A DNA stretch of 64,000 nucleotides from assembly GCF_028372415.1 (NCBI RefSeq), contig NC_092878.1, forward strand, positions 5,661,001-5,725,000. Reading direction: 5' to 3'. The notes under the pieces are model-generated. The model saw nothing but the letters and a program-made list of their open reading frames with translations. It did not search any database and had not been told where the DNA came from. The translations under genes and the position numbers were made by a program. The stretch's first letter is position 1. Each line of letters opens with the position of its first letter. Shown piece after piece: positions 46,452 to 55,534 of this stretch. The stretch comes from Notamacropus eugenii. Its lineage: Eukaryota; Chordata; Mammalia; Diprotodontia; Macropodidae.

Positions 46452-47757
46452 TTAGAAAGAGGAACACAGAAACGGTGTGCAAAAGAAACTCTCAAGAACC
46501 AGCTTTGGGAAACAGATGGGAACATGGATGGAGGTCATAATAAACCTCCGAGACATTAAAAATGACCTGATCATCAGTCCAGTCACACTAATTTGAATCA
46601 GAAACACAACTGTCTTGGTAAAGTCAGAGAAGTAAAATTCTTTTCTCCTATAACTATGGAAAAGATGGTCATAAATACATTGAATGCACTTAAAAATTTT
46701 CAGTTGACTCAGAAGAAGTTAATGTCCAAGGAACCACTGCTGCTAAATAAGCAATGATATGAGGCCAACTTTTTTTCAATAACTGAAGCAAAATGACTAA
46801 GTTTTGAGGAAGAAAACTAAATGCTAAAACTAAAGTACTAAATACTAGTACAAAAATGCTAAAAACTAAAATACCGAAATATTCAGAGAATATCAAAGAA
46901 TTCAGAAAATATCAGGGAAAAATAGATAGAAACACCTAAATGTAATCTATCACAACTGAAGACATTTCAAAGTGATATAAAGCAAAAACCTACCTTTAAA
47001 AGAAATTAACAAGCATTTCGCTTGATATAACGTCACCATTAAAAGGTGCTTAGAAACTATTGCGTTAAGCAACAACTCAAGAATGTAAACTATCCGCTTG
47101 TTTCCCAGTCAGTAAAGATTTGTTGGAAAATGTATTACTAAGAACAAGAAGCATTATATATATAAAACCACTAGTTTCATCTAGAAGAAAGGAGGACCCT
47201 AGTTCAGAGAAGAAAATAAGAGTGATCCTAGAGACAGTACCTTTTATGTTTAATTTTTCAGTAGGCAAGGTTTCTTGGAAACAGCGCACCTATAGAAAAC
47301 TGTGTTGGTCACCATAAGCTCAGAACTAATGTTAAAGAAGATTTAGTCAAACATCCAAAATTTCAGAAGGTGATGGTAGAAGTATCAAGACTATTAGGTC
47401 AATAAACAGATTTATGATGCAGCAAAAATAACAAGATAGGTGATTACTCATAAAGCTGCACAAAATTAATAATGTGTAGTTTTTGTTTTGGATGACACTG
47501 TATACATTTTGTTATGTGTTTTACTAACCAGGTGCTGCTTTTGAAACTTTTCCAGCTATAGATTCAACGTCAACATGTATATTAGCAGGTAATACTTGAC
47601 GTACACTATTGATATGTGCTTCCGTGATATTTACTTCTGTTATACATATAGTTGTGAGGTTGCTACATCTGATTATAAATTTGGTTGCTCTATGTGCCAT
47701 ATAATCGCATGTATGTTGAATTTTGAATAGAAAGAACACTGTAGCTTGTACTTGGTT

Positions 47758-48137
47758 GATATTCTTCATTTTCAAAGAGGACCAAAATGACATCACCATG
47801 ATAAACTGAAGTTTCGTTGTGTCCGACTGTGATTGATCAGACCAATACGAGCTCAGAATGCTCTACCACAGATAGTCTGTATGAATATTTGGGCTGGATA
47901 CTCCAAATCTGTGCATCCTACGTTTACTTTGTACTGTCTCAATTCTGCTTTTCTCATACAGCATAGCACCTTTTCTGATGTGGGCATGCCATGCTGAGCG
48001 GTCCTGTGTCAGTGTCTCCCATGTTGCACAGTCAAATCCAAAGTTCTTGAGAGAGACCTTAAGAGTATCCTTGTATCACTTCTTTTTACCACCATGTGAT
48101 CACCTGCCCCATGTGAGTTCTCCATAAAATAGTCTTT
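47758..48137 (-). mobile_element. RTE-like LINE #1, 3' part (left of HAL1 #3)
   Basis: Continues, on the minus strand, from the RT-downstream region cut at 51061. It reads YGELTWGR, DTLKVSLKNFGFDCATWETL, QDRSAWHAHIRKGAMLYE, a decayed C2H2-like end (WSDQSQSDT in place of an ARIGLISHxRT-type sequence), and a 3' end 'GATGTCATTTTGGTCCTCTTTG' plus AAAATGAAG. Target duplication of HAL1 #3 occupies 48126-48137. Confidence 0.8.
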
Positions 48138-48149
48138 GGGGGGGCGGAG

Positions 48150-48160
48150 CCAAGATGGCG
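48150..48160 (+). promoter_or_regulatory. YY1-like site at the HAL1 #3 5' end
   Basis: CCAAGATGGCG at about 48150-48160. Human L1 has a YY1 site in the same place (start GGAGGAGCCAAGATGGCCG) that fixes transcription start. The same motif heads HAL1 #1 and #2. Role here is inferred by analogy. Confidence 0.65.
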
Positions 48161-48288
48161 AAGTAGAAAGATGCACATACACATAGCTCCGAACCCACAA
48201 ACCACAGAATGGCAGAGGGGACCAACCCAGGGCGAATTCTGCACCCAGAGACCACGGAATATTGGAGCGAGGGAGATTTCTGTTCCAG

Positions 48289-48450
48289 AGAGACCTCCAA
48301 ACCTCTCGCGGGGTGTCCTTCGCACCGTGGACTGGGTGCCGGGACGGGGAGCAGAGGGCAGCCCTGCCGCGGCAGCGACACCATGAGGAAAAGATCCAAG
48401 AGGGCTACGGGGACGGGATCTCCAGCGGCCACGCGGGTCCCTCCACCCAC
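48289..48450 (+). repeat. HAL1 #3 5' UTR promoter monomer 1
   Basis: 162-bp unit beginning AGAGACCTCCAAACCTCTCG and ending CCCTCCACCCAC. The neighbouring unit starts AGAGGGACCTGCAAACCTCT, giving a head-to-tail pair. Confidence 0.8.
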
Positions 48451-48606
48451 AGAGGGACCTGCAAACCTCTCGCAAAAGGTCCGTCGCGCTGCAGACGTGG
48501 AGCCCAGCCCAGACCTGCAGCGGCGGCCGCGGCTCCGAGAGGTACAGATCCGAGAAGGCTCCAGAGACGGGATCCCCAGTGGCGGCACAAGCCCCCCCAC
48601 CAACAG
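48451..48606 (+). repeat. HAL1 #3 5' UTR promoter monomer 2
   Basis: 156-bp unit, the direct repeat of monomer 1 and closer to the single monomer in HAL1 #2 (both have TGCAGACGTGGAGCCCAGCC). It ends CACCAACAG and is followed by GTGACTGACG. Confidence 0.8.
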
Positions 48607-48980
48607 GTGACTGACGGGGGTAGGTGAGAGAGTGTCTTTGGCGGGTCGAGAGGGGAGTGGGGTGCCCCCATGGCTCGGGCCCCCCCAGGAGATAGAAGCT
48701 GACAGGCGGCTGCAGAACGGGGCTCCCCAAACGGGCAGGAGCCTGGATCCATTGTGGAAGGTCTGTGCATAAACCCTCAGAGGGAACTGAGCCAGAGAGG
48801 CGGCCTTGCCCCTGACCACCTGAACTTAATTCCCACACTGAATAGCAGCCCTGCCCCCGCCAAAAATCCTAAGGCGGGAAGCAGCATTTGAATCTCAGTT
48901 CCCAAACGCTGGCTGGGAGGACCAGGAGGCGAGGTGGGTGTGAGGAGAATATTCAAGGGTCAAGCCACTGGCTGGGGAGA

Positions 48981-50069
48981 ATGCCAAGAAAAGGGAAAAG
49001 AAATAAAACTATTGAAGGGTACTTTCTCGGAGAAAAGACACTTCCTCCCTTCCTTTCTGATGGGGAGGAACAATGCTTGCCATCAGGCAAACATGCAGAA
49101 ATCGAGGATTCTGTGTCCCAGCCCACCCAATGGGCTCGGGCCATGGAAGAGCTCAAGAGGAATTTTGAAAATCAAGTTAGAGAGGTGGAGGAAAGACTGG
49201 GAAGAGAAATGAGAGGCATGAGGGAGAAGCATGAAAAGCAGATCAGCTCCCTGCTAAAGGAGAACCAAAAAAATCTTGAAGAAATTGGCACCTTGAGAAC
49301 TAGCCTAACTCAGTTGGCAAGGGAGGTGCAAGAGGCCAATGAGGAGAAGAATGCTTTCAAAAGCAGAATCAACCAAATGGAAAAGGAGATTCAAAAGCTC
49401 ACTGAAGAAAATAGATCTTTCAAAACTGGATTGGTACAGATGGACGCTAAGGACTTTATAAGAAAGACAGATATCACAGAACATAGCGTGCAGATTAGAA
49501 AAATGGAAGATAATGTGACATATCTTATTGGAAAAACAACTGACCTGGAAAATAGAATCAGGAGAGACAATGTAAAAATTCTGGGACTACCTGAAAACCA
49601 TGATCAAAAGAAAAGCCTAGACATCATCTTCCATGAAATTGTCAAGGAAAACTGCCCTGAGATTCTAGAACTAGAGGGCAAAATAAATATACAAGGAATC
49701 CGCAGAACACCACATGAAAGAGATCCAAAAAGAGAAACTCCTAGGAGCATTGTGGCCAAATTACAGAATTCCCAGGTGAAAGAGAAAATATTGCAAGCAG
49801 CTAGAAAGAAACAATTCAAGTATTGTGGAAATACAATCAGGATAACACAAGATCTAGCTCCCTCTACATTAAGGGATCGAAGGGAATGGAATAGGATATT
49901 CCAGAAGTCAAAGGAACTAGGACTAAAACCAAGAATCACCTACCCAGCAAAACTGAGTATAATACTTCAGGAGAAAAAATGGTCTTTCAATGAAATAGAG
50001 GATTTTCAAATTTTCCTGATGAAAAGACCAGAGCTAGAAAGAAAATTTGACTTTCTAACACAAGAATGA
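48981..50069 (+). CDS. HAL1 #3 ORF1: intact L1 ORF1p-like RNA-binding protein, 362 aa
   Basis: The start is the ATG at 48981 (MPRKGKRNKTIEGYFLG), because the same MPRKG start heads ORF1 in the two other copies. A longer in-frame extension to 48888 is 5' UTR. Layout: basic, disordered N-terminus (1-50); long heptad coiled coil (about 52-155, with QLAREVQEANEEKNAFKSRI); RRM-like core (about 172-262, with RRDNVKILGLPE at 194-205 and IRRTPHERDPKRETPRSIVA at 240-259); C-terminal domain (265-335, with ILQAARKK, LRDRREWNRIF, PRITYPAKLSII). These motifs match human L1 ORF1p (338 aa), a trimeric single-strand nucleic-acid-binding chaperone of the L1 ribonucleoprotein in the cytoplasm. Slightly longer than human ORF1p. 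No ORF2 follows, so mobility needs reverse transcriptase in trans. The intact frame suggests recent origin or selection. Confidence 0.9.
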   Translation: MPRKGKRNKTIEGYFLGEKTLPPFLSDGEEQCLPSGKHAEIEDSVSQPTQWARAMEELKRNFENQVREVEERLGREMRGMREKHEKQISSLLKENQKNLEEIGTLRTSLTQLAREVQEANEEKNAFKSRINQMEKEIQKLTEENRSFKTGLVQMDAKDFIRKTDITEHSVQIRKMEDNVTYLIGKTTDLENRIRRDNVKILGLPENHDQKKSLDIIFHEIVKENCPEILELEGKINIQGIRRTPHERDPKRETPRSIVAKLQNSQVKEKILQAARKKQFKYCGNTIRITQDLAPSTLRDRREWNRIFQKSKELGLKPRITYPAKLSIILQEKKWSFNEIEDFQIFLMKRPELERKFDFLTQE

Positions 50070-50201
50070 AGAGAACCATGAAAAGGTGAACAGCAAAGAG
50101 AAGTCATAAGGGACTTAATAAAGTTGAACTGTTTACATTCCTACATGGAAAGACAATATTTGTAACTCTTGAAACATTTCAGTATCTGGGTACTGGGTGG
50201 G

Positions 50202-50240
50202 AGTACACACACACACACATGCACACACGCACACATACAT
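50202..50240. repeat. (CA)n microsatellite in HAL1 #3 3' UTR
   Basis: Imperfect CA run; the sense-strand equivalent of the TG tracts in copies #1 and #2. Confidence 0.9.
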
Positions 50241-50511
50241 AGAGACAGAGTGCACAGAGTGAATTGAAGAGGATGGGATCATATCTTAATAAAAAATGAA
50301 ATCAAGCAGTGAGAGAGAAATATTGGGAGGAGAAAGGGAGAGGTTATATGGGGCAAATTATCTCTCATAAAAGAGGCAAGCAAAAGACTTATTAGTGGTG
50401 GGATAAAGAGGGGAGGCAAGAGAAAAACATGAGGTCTACTCTCATCACATTCCACTAAAGGAAAGAATATAATGCACACTCATTTTGATAGGAAAACCTA
50501 TCTCATAATAC

Positions 50512-50600
50512 AGGAGAGTGGGGGACAGGGGCACAAGCAGGGTGGGGGGGAGGATGAAGGGGAGGGCATGGGGAGGAGAATGCAATCCGAGGTCGAGACT
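50512..50600 (+). repeat. G-rich polypurine tract in HAL1 #3 3' UTR
   Basis: Many GGGG-type runs (for example AGGGTGGGGGGGAGG-like) could form a G-quadruplex. Mammalian L1 3' UTRs carry a comparable tract. HAL1 #1 and #2 have C-rich complements at about 26830-26910 and 39370-39470. Confidence 0.6.
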
Positions 50601-51049
50601 CATGGGGAGGGAAAGGACCATAAGAAAATAGAAGTAATGGGGGACAGGATAGGATGGAGGGAAATATAGTTAGTCCTATACAACACAACTAGCATGGAAA
50701 TCATTTGCAAAACTAAACAGATTTGGCCTATATTGAATTGCTGTCTTCCAAGGGGAAGGGGTGGAGAGGGAGGGAGCTAAAGAAGTTGGAACTCAAAGCG
50801 TTAGGACCAAATGTAATGTTCTTACCACTGGGTAACAAGAAATACAGGTTAAGGGGTCAAGAAAGCTATCTGGCCCTACAGGACAAAAGAGAAGACGGAG
50901 ACATGGACAGGGAGAGAGGATAGAGGAAAGAGCAGATTGGTCACAGGGGCAACTAGAATGCTTGGGTTTGGGGGGGGGAGGGGATAAAAGGGGAGAAAAT
51001 TTGTAACCCAAAATTTTGTGAAAATAAATGTTAAAAGTTAAATAAAAAA

Positions 51050-54000
51050 AAAATAGTCTTTTGGGCAAGCGTACATTTTGCATCCAAACAACATGGTCAG
51101 CCCATAGGAGTTGCGCTCTCTGAAGCATAGTTTGAATGCTTGGTAGTTCAGTTCGAGCAAGGATTTCAATGTCTGCTACCTTTTCCTGCCAGGTGATCCT
51201 CAGAATCTTTCTAAGACAATTCAAATGGAAGTGATTCAGTTTCCTGGCATGGTGCTGGTAGACTGTCCATGTTTCACAGGCATACAACAATGAGGTCAGC
51301 ACAATGGCTGTGTAGACCTTCAGTTTGGTAATCAGTCTAATACTTTTTTTCTCCCAAACTTTTCTTCAGAGCCTCCCAAAAACTGAGCTAGTTCTAGCAA
51401 TGCATGTGTCAACCTCATTGTCAATGTGTACATCCCTGGAAAATATACTACCAAGGTAAGTGAACTTATTCACAGCACTCAAAACTTCTCCATTTGTTGT
51501 AATCAATGATTCCACATATGGATGGTGTGGTGGTGGCTGATGGAGCACCTGTGTTTTCCTGGTGTTAATTATTAGGCCAAAATGAGCACAGGCAGCAGAG
51601 AATTGATCCATACTTTGTTGCATCTCAGCTTCAGAGGCTGCATTGAGGGCACAATCATCTTCAGACAGAAAATCATGCACCAGCCCTCCCTCCACTTTCA
51701 TCTTGGCTTGTAGCCTTTTCAAATTGAAGAACTTACCATCAGTACAGTAGTTGACCTTGATGCCGTGTTCCTCTTCATTGAAAGCATTTGTCAACATGGC
51801 TGAAAACATGATGCTAAAAAGCATGGGAGCAAGCACACAGCCCTGTTTCACTCCACTGGTGACTGGGAAGGCATGAGAGCATTATCTATTATCCAGAACC
51901 TGGGCAAATATGCTATCATGAAATTGACATACAATACTGATGAACTTCTCTGGGCAACCAAATTTTGACATAAACCCTCATAACTAACAGTGTCAAAGGC
52001 CTTGGTCAGATCTACAGACATAGTGTATAGACCTCTGTTCTGCTCCTGGCATTTCTCCTGGAGTTGTAGGGCAGCAAACACCATATCAACTTTTCCTTGG
52101 CCCTTTCTGAAGTCACACTGGCTCTCAGGTGTATGACCACCTTCCATGTGAAGGATTAGCCTATTAAGGAGAACTACAGCAAGAATTTTACTAGCAATGA
52201 CTAAGAGAGAGATTCCCCCCGTGATTATTGCAGGACAATCTATTCTCTTTATCTTTATAGAAATGGACAATGGAGGCATCCTTGAACTCCTGGGGGAAAA
52301 CCTCCTCTTGCCATGTAACCTGGAAAATTTCAGTCAATTTTTGTATGAGCAATGGTCCCCCTACCTTGTAAATCTCAGCTGAAATAGAATCAGCACCAGG
52401 TGCTTTGCCACATGAAAGGAGCCTAATGGCCCTCAAAACTTCTTCTTCAGTTGGAAGTTCAGCTAGGGAGGTACTGACTTCAACCTAAGGTAAACAGTCA
52501 ATGTCCTCAGCATTGATTGATGATGGTCTGTTGAGAACACTTATGGAATTGTTCAGCCTATCTCTCTAGGATCATGTCCTTATCAATAATCAATGTGGCT
52601 CCTTCAGCACTGAGTACTTGTGATGTACCATAGGTTTTTGGTCCACAAATAGCTTTCAGGGAATCATAAAAGTACTTCGGATTGTTAGTATCAGCATAAA
52701 ACTGAATTTCATCTACCTTCTTACTGAGCCGGGAATCCTGCTTCTCTCTAAGCTTTGTACTTTGCTTCTGATGGCATTAAATGCTGCCTTCTTAGAGGTG
52801 AAAGAACTATTGTGCTGGTAAATCCTGTGGAGTTCTCATTTTTCATTTAGCAGTCTCTGAATTTCCCTATCATTTTCATTAAACCAGTCTTGGTGTTTGC
52901 AAGTGTTCTGACCCAGATGAGCAAATGCAGTGCTACACACCAAATCTCTGAAAGCTGTTCACTTCTTTTCTGTTCCACTGTTGACGACTGTTGGCTCAAC
53001 TTTCCCTCCAAGTTGGCAATAAACTGTTCAAACTCAGGGGAGAGTTCTAATTTGTTGACGTTAACTTTTCTGGTAGTCATTTTACCTTGGGGGTGGCACT
53101 TTTGATGAATGCAAGTATTTAGCTTGGAAAGGATAAGTCTATGATCAGTCCAGCACTTTGCACCACACATTGCCTTTGTTACTCTCACATTTTTTCTGTC
53201 TCTTCTCCTTACAATCACATAGTCTATTAAATGCCAATGTTTGCTACAAGGGTGCATACATGAAGTTTTATTGTGTTTAGGTAAACGGAAAACAGTGTTG
53301 GTGATGAGAAGGTCATGCAATGCATGAGTCTTCAGCAGTAAATGACCTTTGCTGTTGCTATTTCCAACTCCATTCCTACTTAGGACTCCCTGTCAAGTCT
53401 GGTAGTTTGAGCCTACTCTACCATTAAATTTACCCAGAATTGTAAGCCTGTCCTCTTTTGGCACATTGATGCTAAGGATCTCCAGGTTTTCATAAAATTT
53501 TTCATCAGGGTTTGTCATGGTGGGAGCATAGGCACTGATGATGGTGGCATGATGTTTTTCTACAAGTGACAGTCACATAGTCATGAGCCTGTCAATCACT
53601 CTTTTTGGCAGGCATACCAACTTGCTGACTAGATTAGTTTTGATTGCAAAATCTATGACAGCTTCATGGAGTTCCCTTTCACTGTCACCACTCTAGAAAA
53701 ATGTGTATCTAGCTCCAACAAGCTGACCTTGTTGGTCTTGTTTCACTCAGTCTTGTTTCACTCAGCACTGCTATTTGAATGTGAAACCGTTGAGTTCTCT
53801 TGCAACAAGAGCAGTTTATCTTTCAGGTCCACTGGATTTTGTGTTGTCTGTAAGTGTGTACACATTCCATGTGCCAATGGAATTATCTTTGCAGATAATT
53901 GTTTTGTACATTTTGTACATTTGTTTATGTTTAGACTGCATAGTGGGATCCCCCACTTGCCAGTAATCGGGCCAGGGTTGGGTAAGTAGACAATTTTTAA

Positions 54001-54790
54001 TGCACCTTTTCAGGCCCTCTTCCTCACAGCAGGAGGAGAACAGTGCGATCCTTAAAAGGCTGCTCAGACACTCAGGGGGCTGCTGAGTCCCACTGCTGCT
54101 TCCAGTGAGAAATGACCCTATGGCCTGGGCTGCCTGTGTGCAGGGTCATGACAACAGTTCCCAGTGTATCCGCACCTGCTGCTTTCTCACTTGCCTGTCA
54201 CCACAGGACTTTGAGGTATAGTAGTAAAATGGTATGAGTGATATCTTCTGATTTGTGTGTAAATTGGATTCAAGTGAGGCAGAGTGGCACAAAGTCATCA
54301 GTCTCGCTCTGTCCTCCAGGGTCATCATAGTTCAGTGGCAGGACAGAGTCAAGGCAGCTGGTGATGGCTCAGACTGCAGTGGATCACCTTGGTGCCTTTG
54401 GTGTCTAACCAAGGTCTAAGTGTTCTACGTTGCCTGCTTCAGCTGCCTTCATGGCTGTTGGAACCAATTGTCCTCAATTGTCCTCAAATTGTTCTCCCAT
54501 TCCATCAGGAGAAGTCTTCATGTGTTTAGGGTAGACATCCCCCTACATCATCAATGGGTTTGAAACTGCTTGGTTACTCTCAACCTGGTTTGGTCCATCT
54601 GCCAAAAACGGTTTATCCTAGATGTGTCCACTGTGCATGCTGCAGCTTCTTGGAGTCATAGGTAAGAGTTGGGTGGAACAGGTGGACACCAAACGTGGAA
54701 AGAGCCTCGAAAAGGGCTCAGCAGCCATCACACCAAAGGTGCTTGTCCTCCCTGAACAAATCCTACACCCCATAACTTGTTCTCAATCTA
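51050..54790 (-). mobile_element. RTE-like LINE #1, main body (right of HAL1 #3)
   Basis: About 3.7 kb, minus strand, continuing at 47758-48137 after the HAL1 insertion. The 5' end near 54790 is set by where the second copy (43367-44352) stops matching. Contents from 5' to 3': about 1 kb 5' UTR, endonuclease, reverse transcriptase, C-terminal region. Sequence does not match BovB-type RTE (lacks its FKKAYDSV and YADD motifs) but is of the same broad RTE/RTE-X kind; the clade call is tentative. Confidence 0.8.
51063..53700 (-). pseudogene. RTE-like LINE ORF: endonuclease and reverse transcriptase, degraded
   Basis: Order on the minus strand: endonuclease motifs SAYAPTMTNPDE (53519-53550 region), GKFNGRVG (catalytic GDFN changed to GKFN), SKHWHLIDYVIVRRRD and WTDHRLI (about 53140-53245); RT fragments SAEIYK..GGPLLIQKLTEIF (52330-52400), TPESQCDFRKGQ and DLTKAFDTV (51991-52012, motif A with catalytic D), QGCVLAPMLFSIMFSAML (51800-51850), FLSEDD (51655-51672; F-A-D-D changed) and YLGSIFSRD; then YACETWTVYQHHARKLNHFH and ILRITWQEKVADIEILAR (51130-51290). 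Five frame shifts split the ORF, and the endonuclease Asp and RT box are altered. Not functional. Confidence 0.85.
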
Positions 54791-55190
54791 TTTTAAATAT
54801 ATTAACTATGTAAAATAGATGAAATGTTAATATCCAAGTGTTCTTTTGCGCATCCTCAGTTGTAGTGATTACTCTGAATTGCAGGGACTTTGTATTTTTC
54901 ACTTAAGGAAATAAAGGGGTATCTTTTTGAGATTTAGACAATTTTGCTGATTGAAATAGATCCATGAAGGTCAATAAAGAATATTACCTTGAGAGAAATT
55001 AAAGATTTATTCCTGTTGTTGCTGGAGAGAAGCTGAAGAAGGCACCAAGAGAAAAGAAATGGAGAGACCTCTATTGAAGAAATTTTTCAATTTTATTTTA
55101 TGAAGAGGTTTTAATATGAGACTTTACTTAATATCTTGAGAGCCACTGAATGAAATAATCCCAAGATTTTGACAAATGGTAAACACTACT
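54791..55190. other. No recognisable feature
   Basis: Read on both strands; nothing named. Confidence 0.45.
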
Positions 55191-55191
55191 G

Positions 55192-55530
55192 AAATACCTT
55201 ACTAGTTGGTTTCTCTGGCTCAAGTCTCTCCCTATTCCAGTCCAATTTGTCAAACTGATCTTCCTAAAGTACAGGTCTGATAATGTCACTTGCACCCCTA
55301 TTCAATCTACTTCAGTCATCCTGTATCACTTCCAGAGTCAAAGATAAAAATCTTCTGTCTTTTAACGCCCTACATTGCTTGACCTTTTCCTAGTTTTCCA
55401 GTCTTCTTATACTTTACCCCCTTCTTGCCTCCCCCTCATCACACAATCTATTCTTCAATGCAATAGCCCTATCCTTGTTGCTGTTACTCAAACACATCAC
55501 TGAATCTCCTGACTTGGAGAATTTTCCCTT
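55192..55530 (+). repeat. L2 LINE fragment (3' region)
   Basis: L2 sense order: 'TCTGATAATGTCACTTGCACCCC', AATCTACTTCAGTCATCCTGTATC, 'CCAGAGTCAAAGATAAAAATC', 'GCCCTACATTGCTTGACC', 'CACAATCTATTC' and 'AAACACATCACTGAATCTCC'. Confidence 0.75.
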
Positions 55531-55534
55531 GATA

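Larger units (their letters stand above)
44353..47755. other. Long unassigned stretch with two retroelement-like peptides
   Basis: No named repeat was recognised over 3.4 kb. Plus strand 44468-44497 reads as IDYHKPFDSV, resembling the reverse transcriptase motif A of some LINE clades. Plus strand 46404-46463 contains a CX2CX4HX4C zinc knuckle (CYTCCLVGHMNDVC, 46410-46451). The zinc knuckle lies in the same frame as the 73-codon open stretch 46122-46340 that is Ser/Lys/Arg-rich. Multiple stops separate the pieces. A (TA)n tract is at 45737-45783. It could be an old retroelement, or chance. Confidence 0.3.
48086..48838 (-). other. Antisense open frame across the HAL1 #3 5' UTR (ORF0-like)
   Basis: About 250 codons stay open on the strand opposite to the element, and a second minus frame (48100-48819) is also open. 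The peptide GLHVCSATDLLREVCRSL recurs, with one change, in the antisense frame of HAL1 #2 (41305-41580). Primate L1 has a short antisense ORF0 in its 5' UTR, so the analogy is tempting. However the sequence is GC-rich and CpG-rich, which lowers stop-codon frequency, and two frames being open together favours chance. Confidence 0.25.
50070..51049 (+). other. HAL1 #3 3' UTR
   Basis: Follows the ORF1 stop directly with GAGAACCATGAAAAGGTGAA, a sequence found at the same place in HAL1 #1 and #2. It holds a (CA)n tract (50202-50240), a G-rich polypurine block (50512-50600, runs of G up to 8), and AATAAA signals at 51023-51028 and 51041-51044 region before the A-tail. No reverse transcriptase homology in any frame. 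Confidence 0.85.
48126..51061 (+). mobile_element. HAL1-type element #3 (full length, intact ORF1, no ORF2)
   Basis: Body 48138-51049 (about 2.9 kb). Target duplications AAAATAGTCTTT at 48126-48137 and 51050-51061. It starts GGGGGGGCGGAGCCAAGATG with a YY1-like site and has a CpG-rich 5' UTR of about 840 bp with two tandem monomers, ORF1 at 48981-50069, and a 980-bp 3' UTR with a CA tract, a G-rich polypurine block, AATAAA signals and an A-tail. It splits the RTE-like LINE at the codons following RLPKRLF. It is the best preserved of the three copies and so probably the youngest. Confidence 0.95.

Noticed and set aside
48209-48627. Plus-strand frames of 121-133 codons in the HAL1 #3 5' UTR
   Set aside because: They overlap each other in different frames and lie in GC-rich DNA with few stops. 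They span the monomer repeats and are not kept in copies #1 and #2.
48888-48980. N-terminal extension of HAL1 #3 ORF1 to a start at 48888 (393 codons in total)
   Set aside because: The other two copies start at MPRKG, and the extension translates 5' UTR sequence (Arg-rich run), so the ATG at 48981 was chosen.
51050-54790. BovB as the identity of the minus-strand LINE
   Set aside because: The RT and endonuclease motifs differ from BovB, so only a broad RTE-like label is used.
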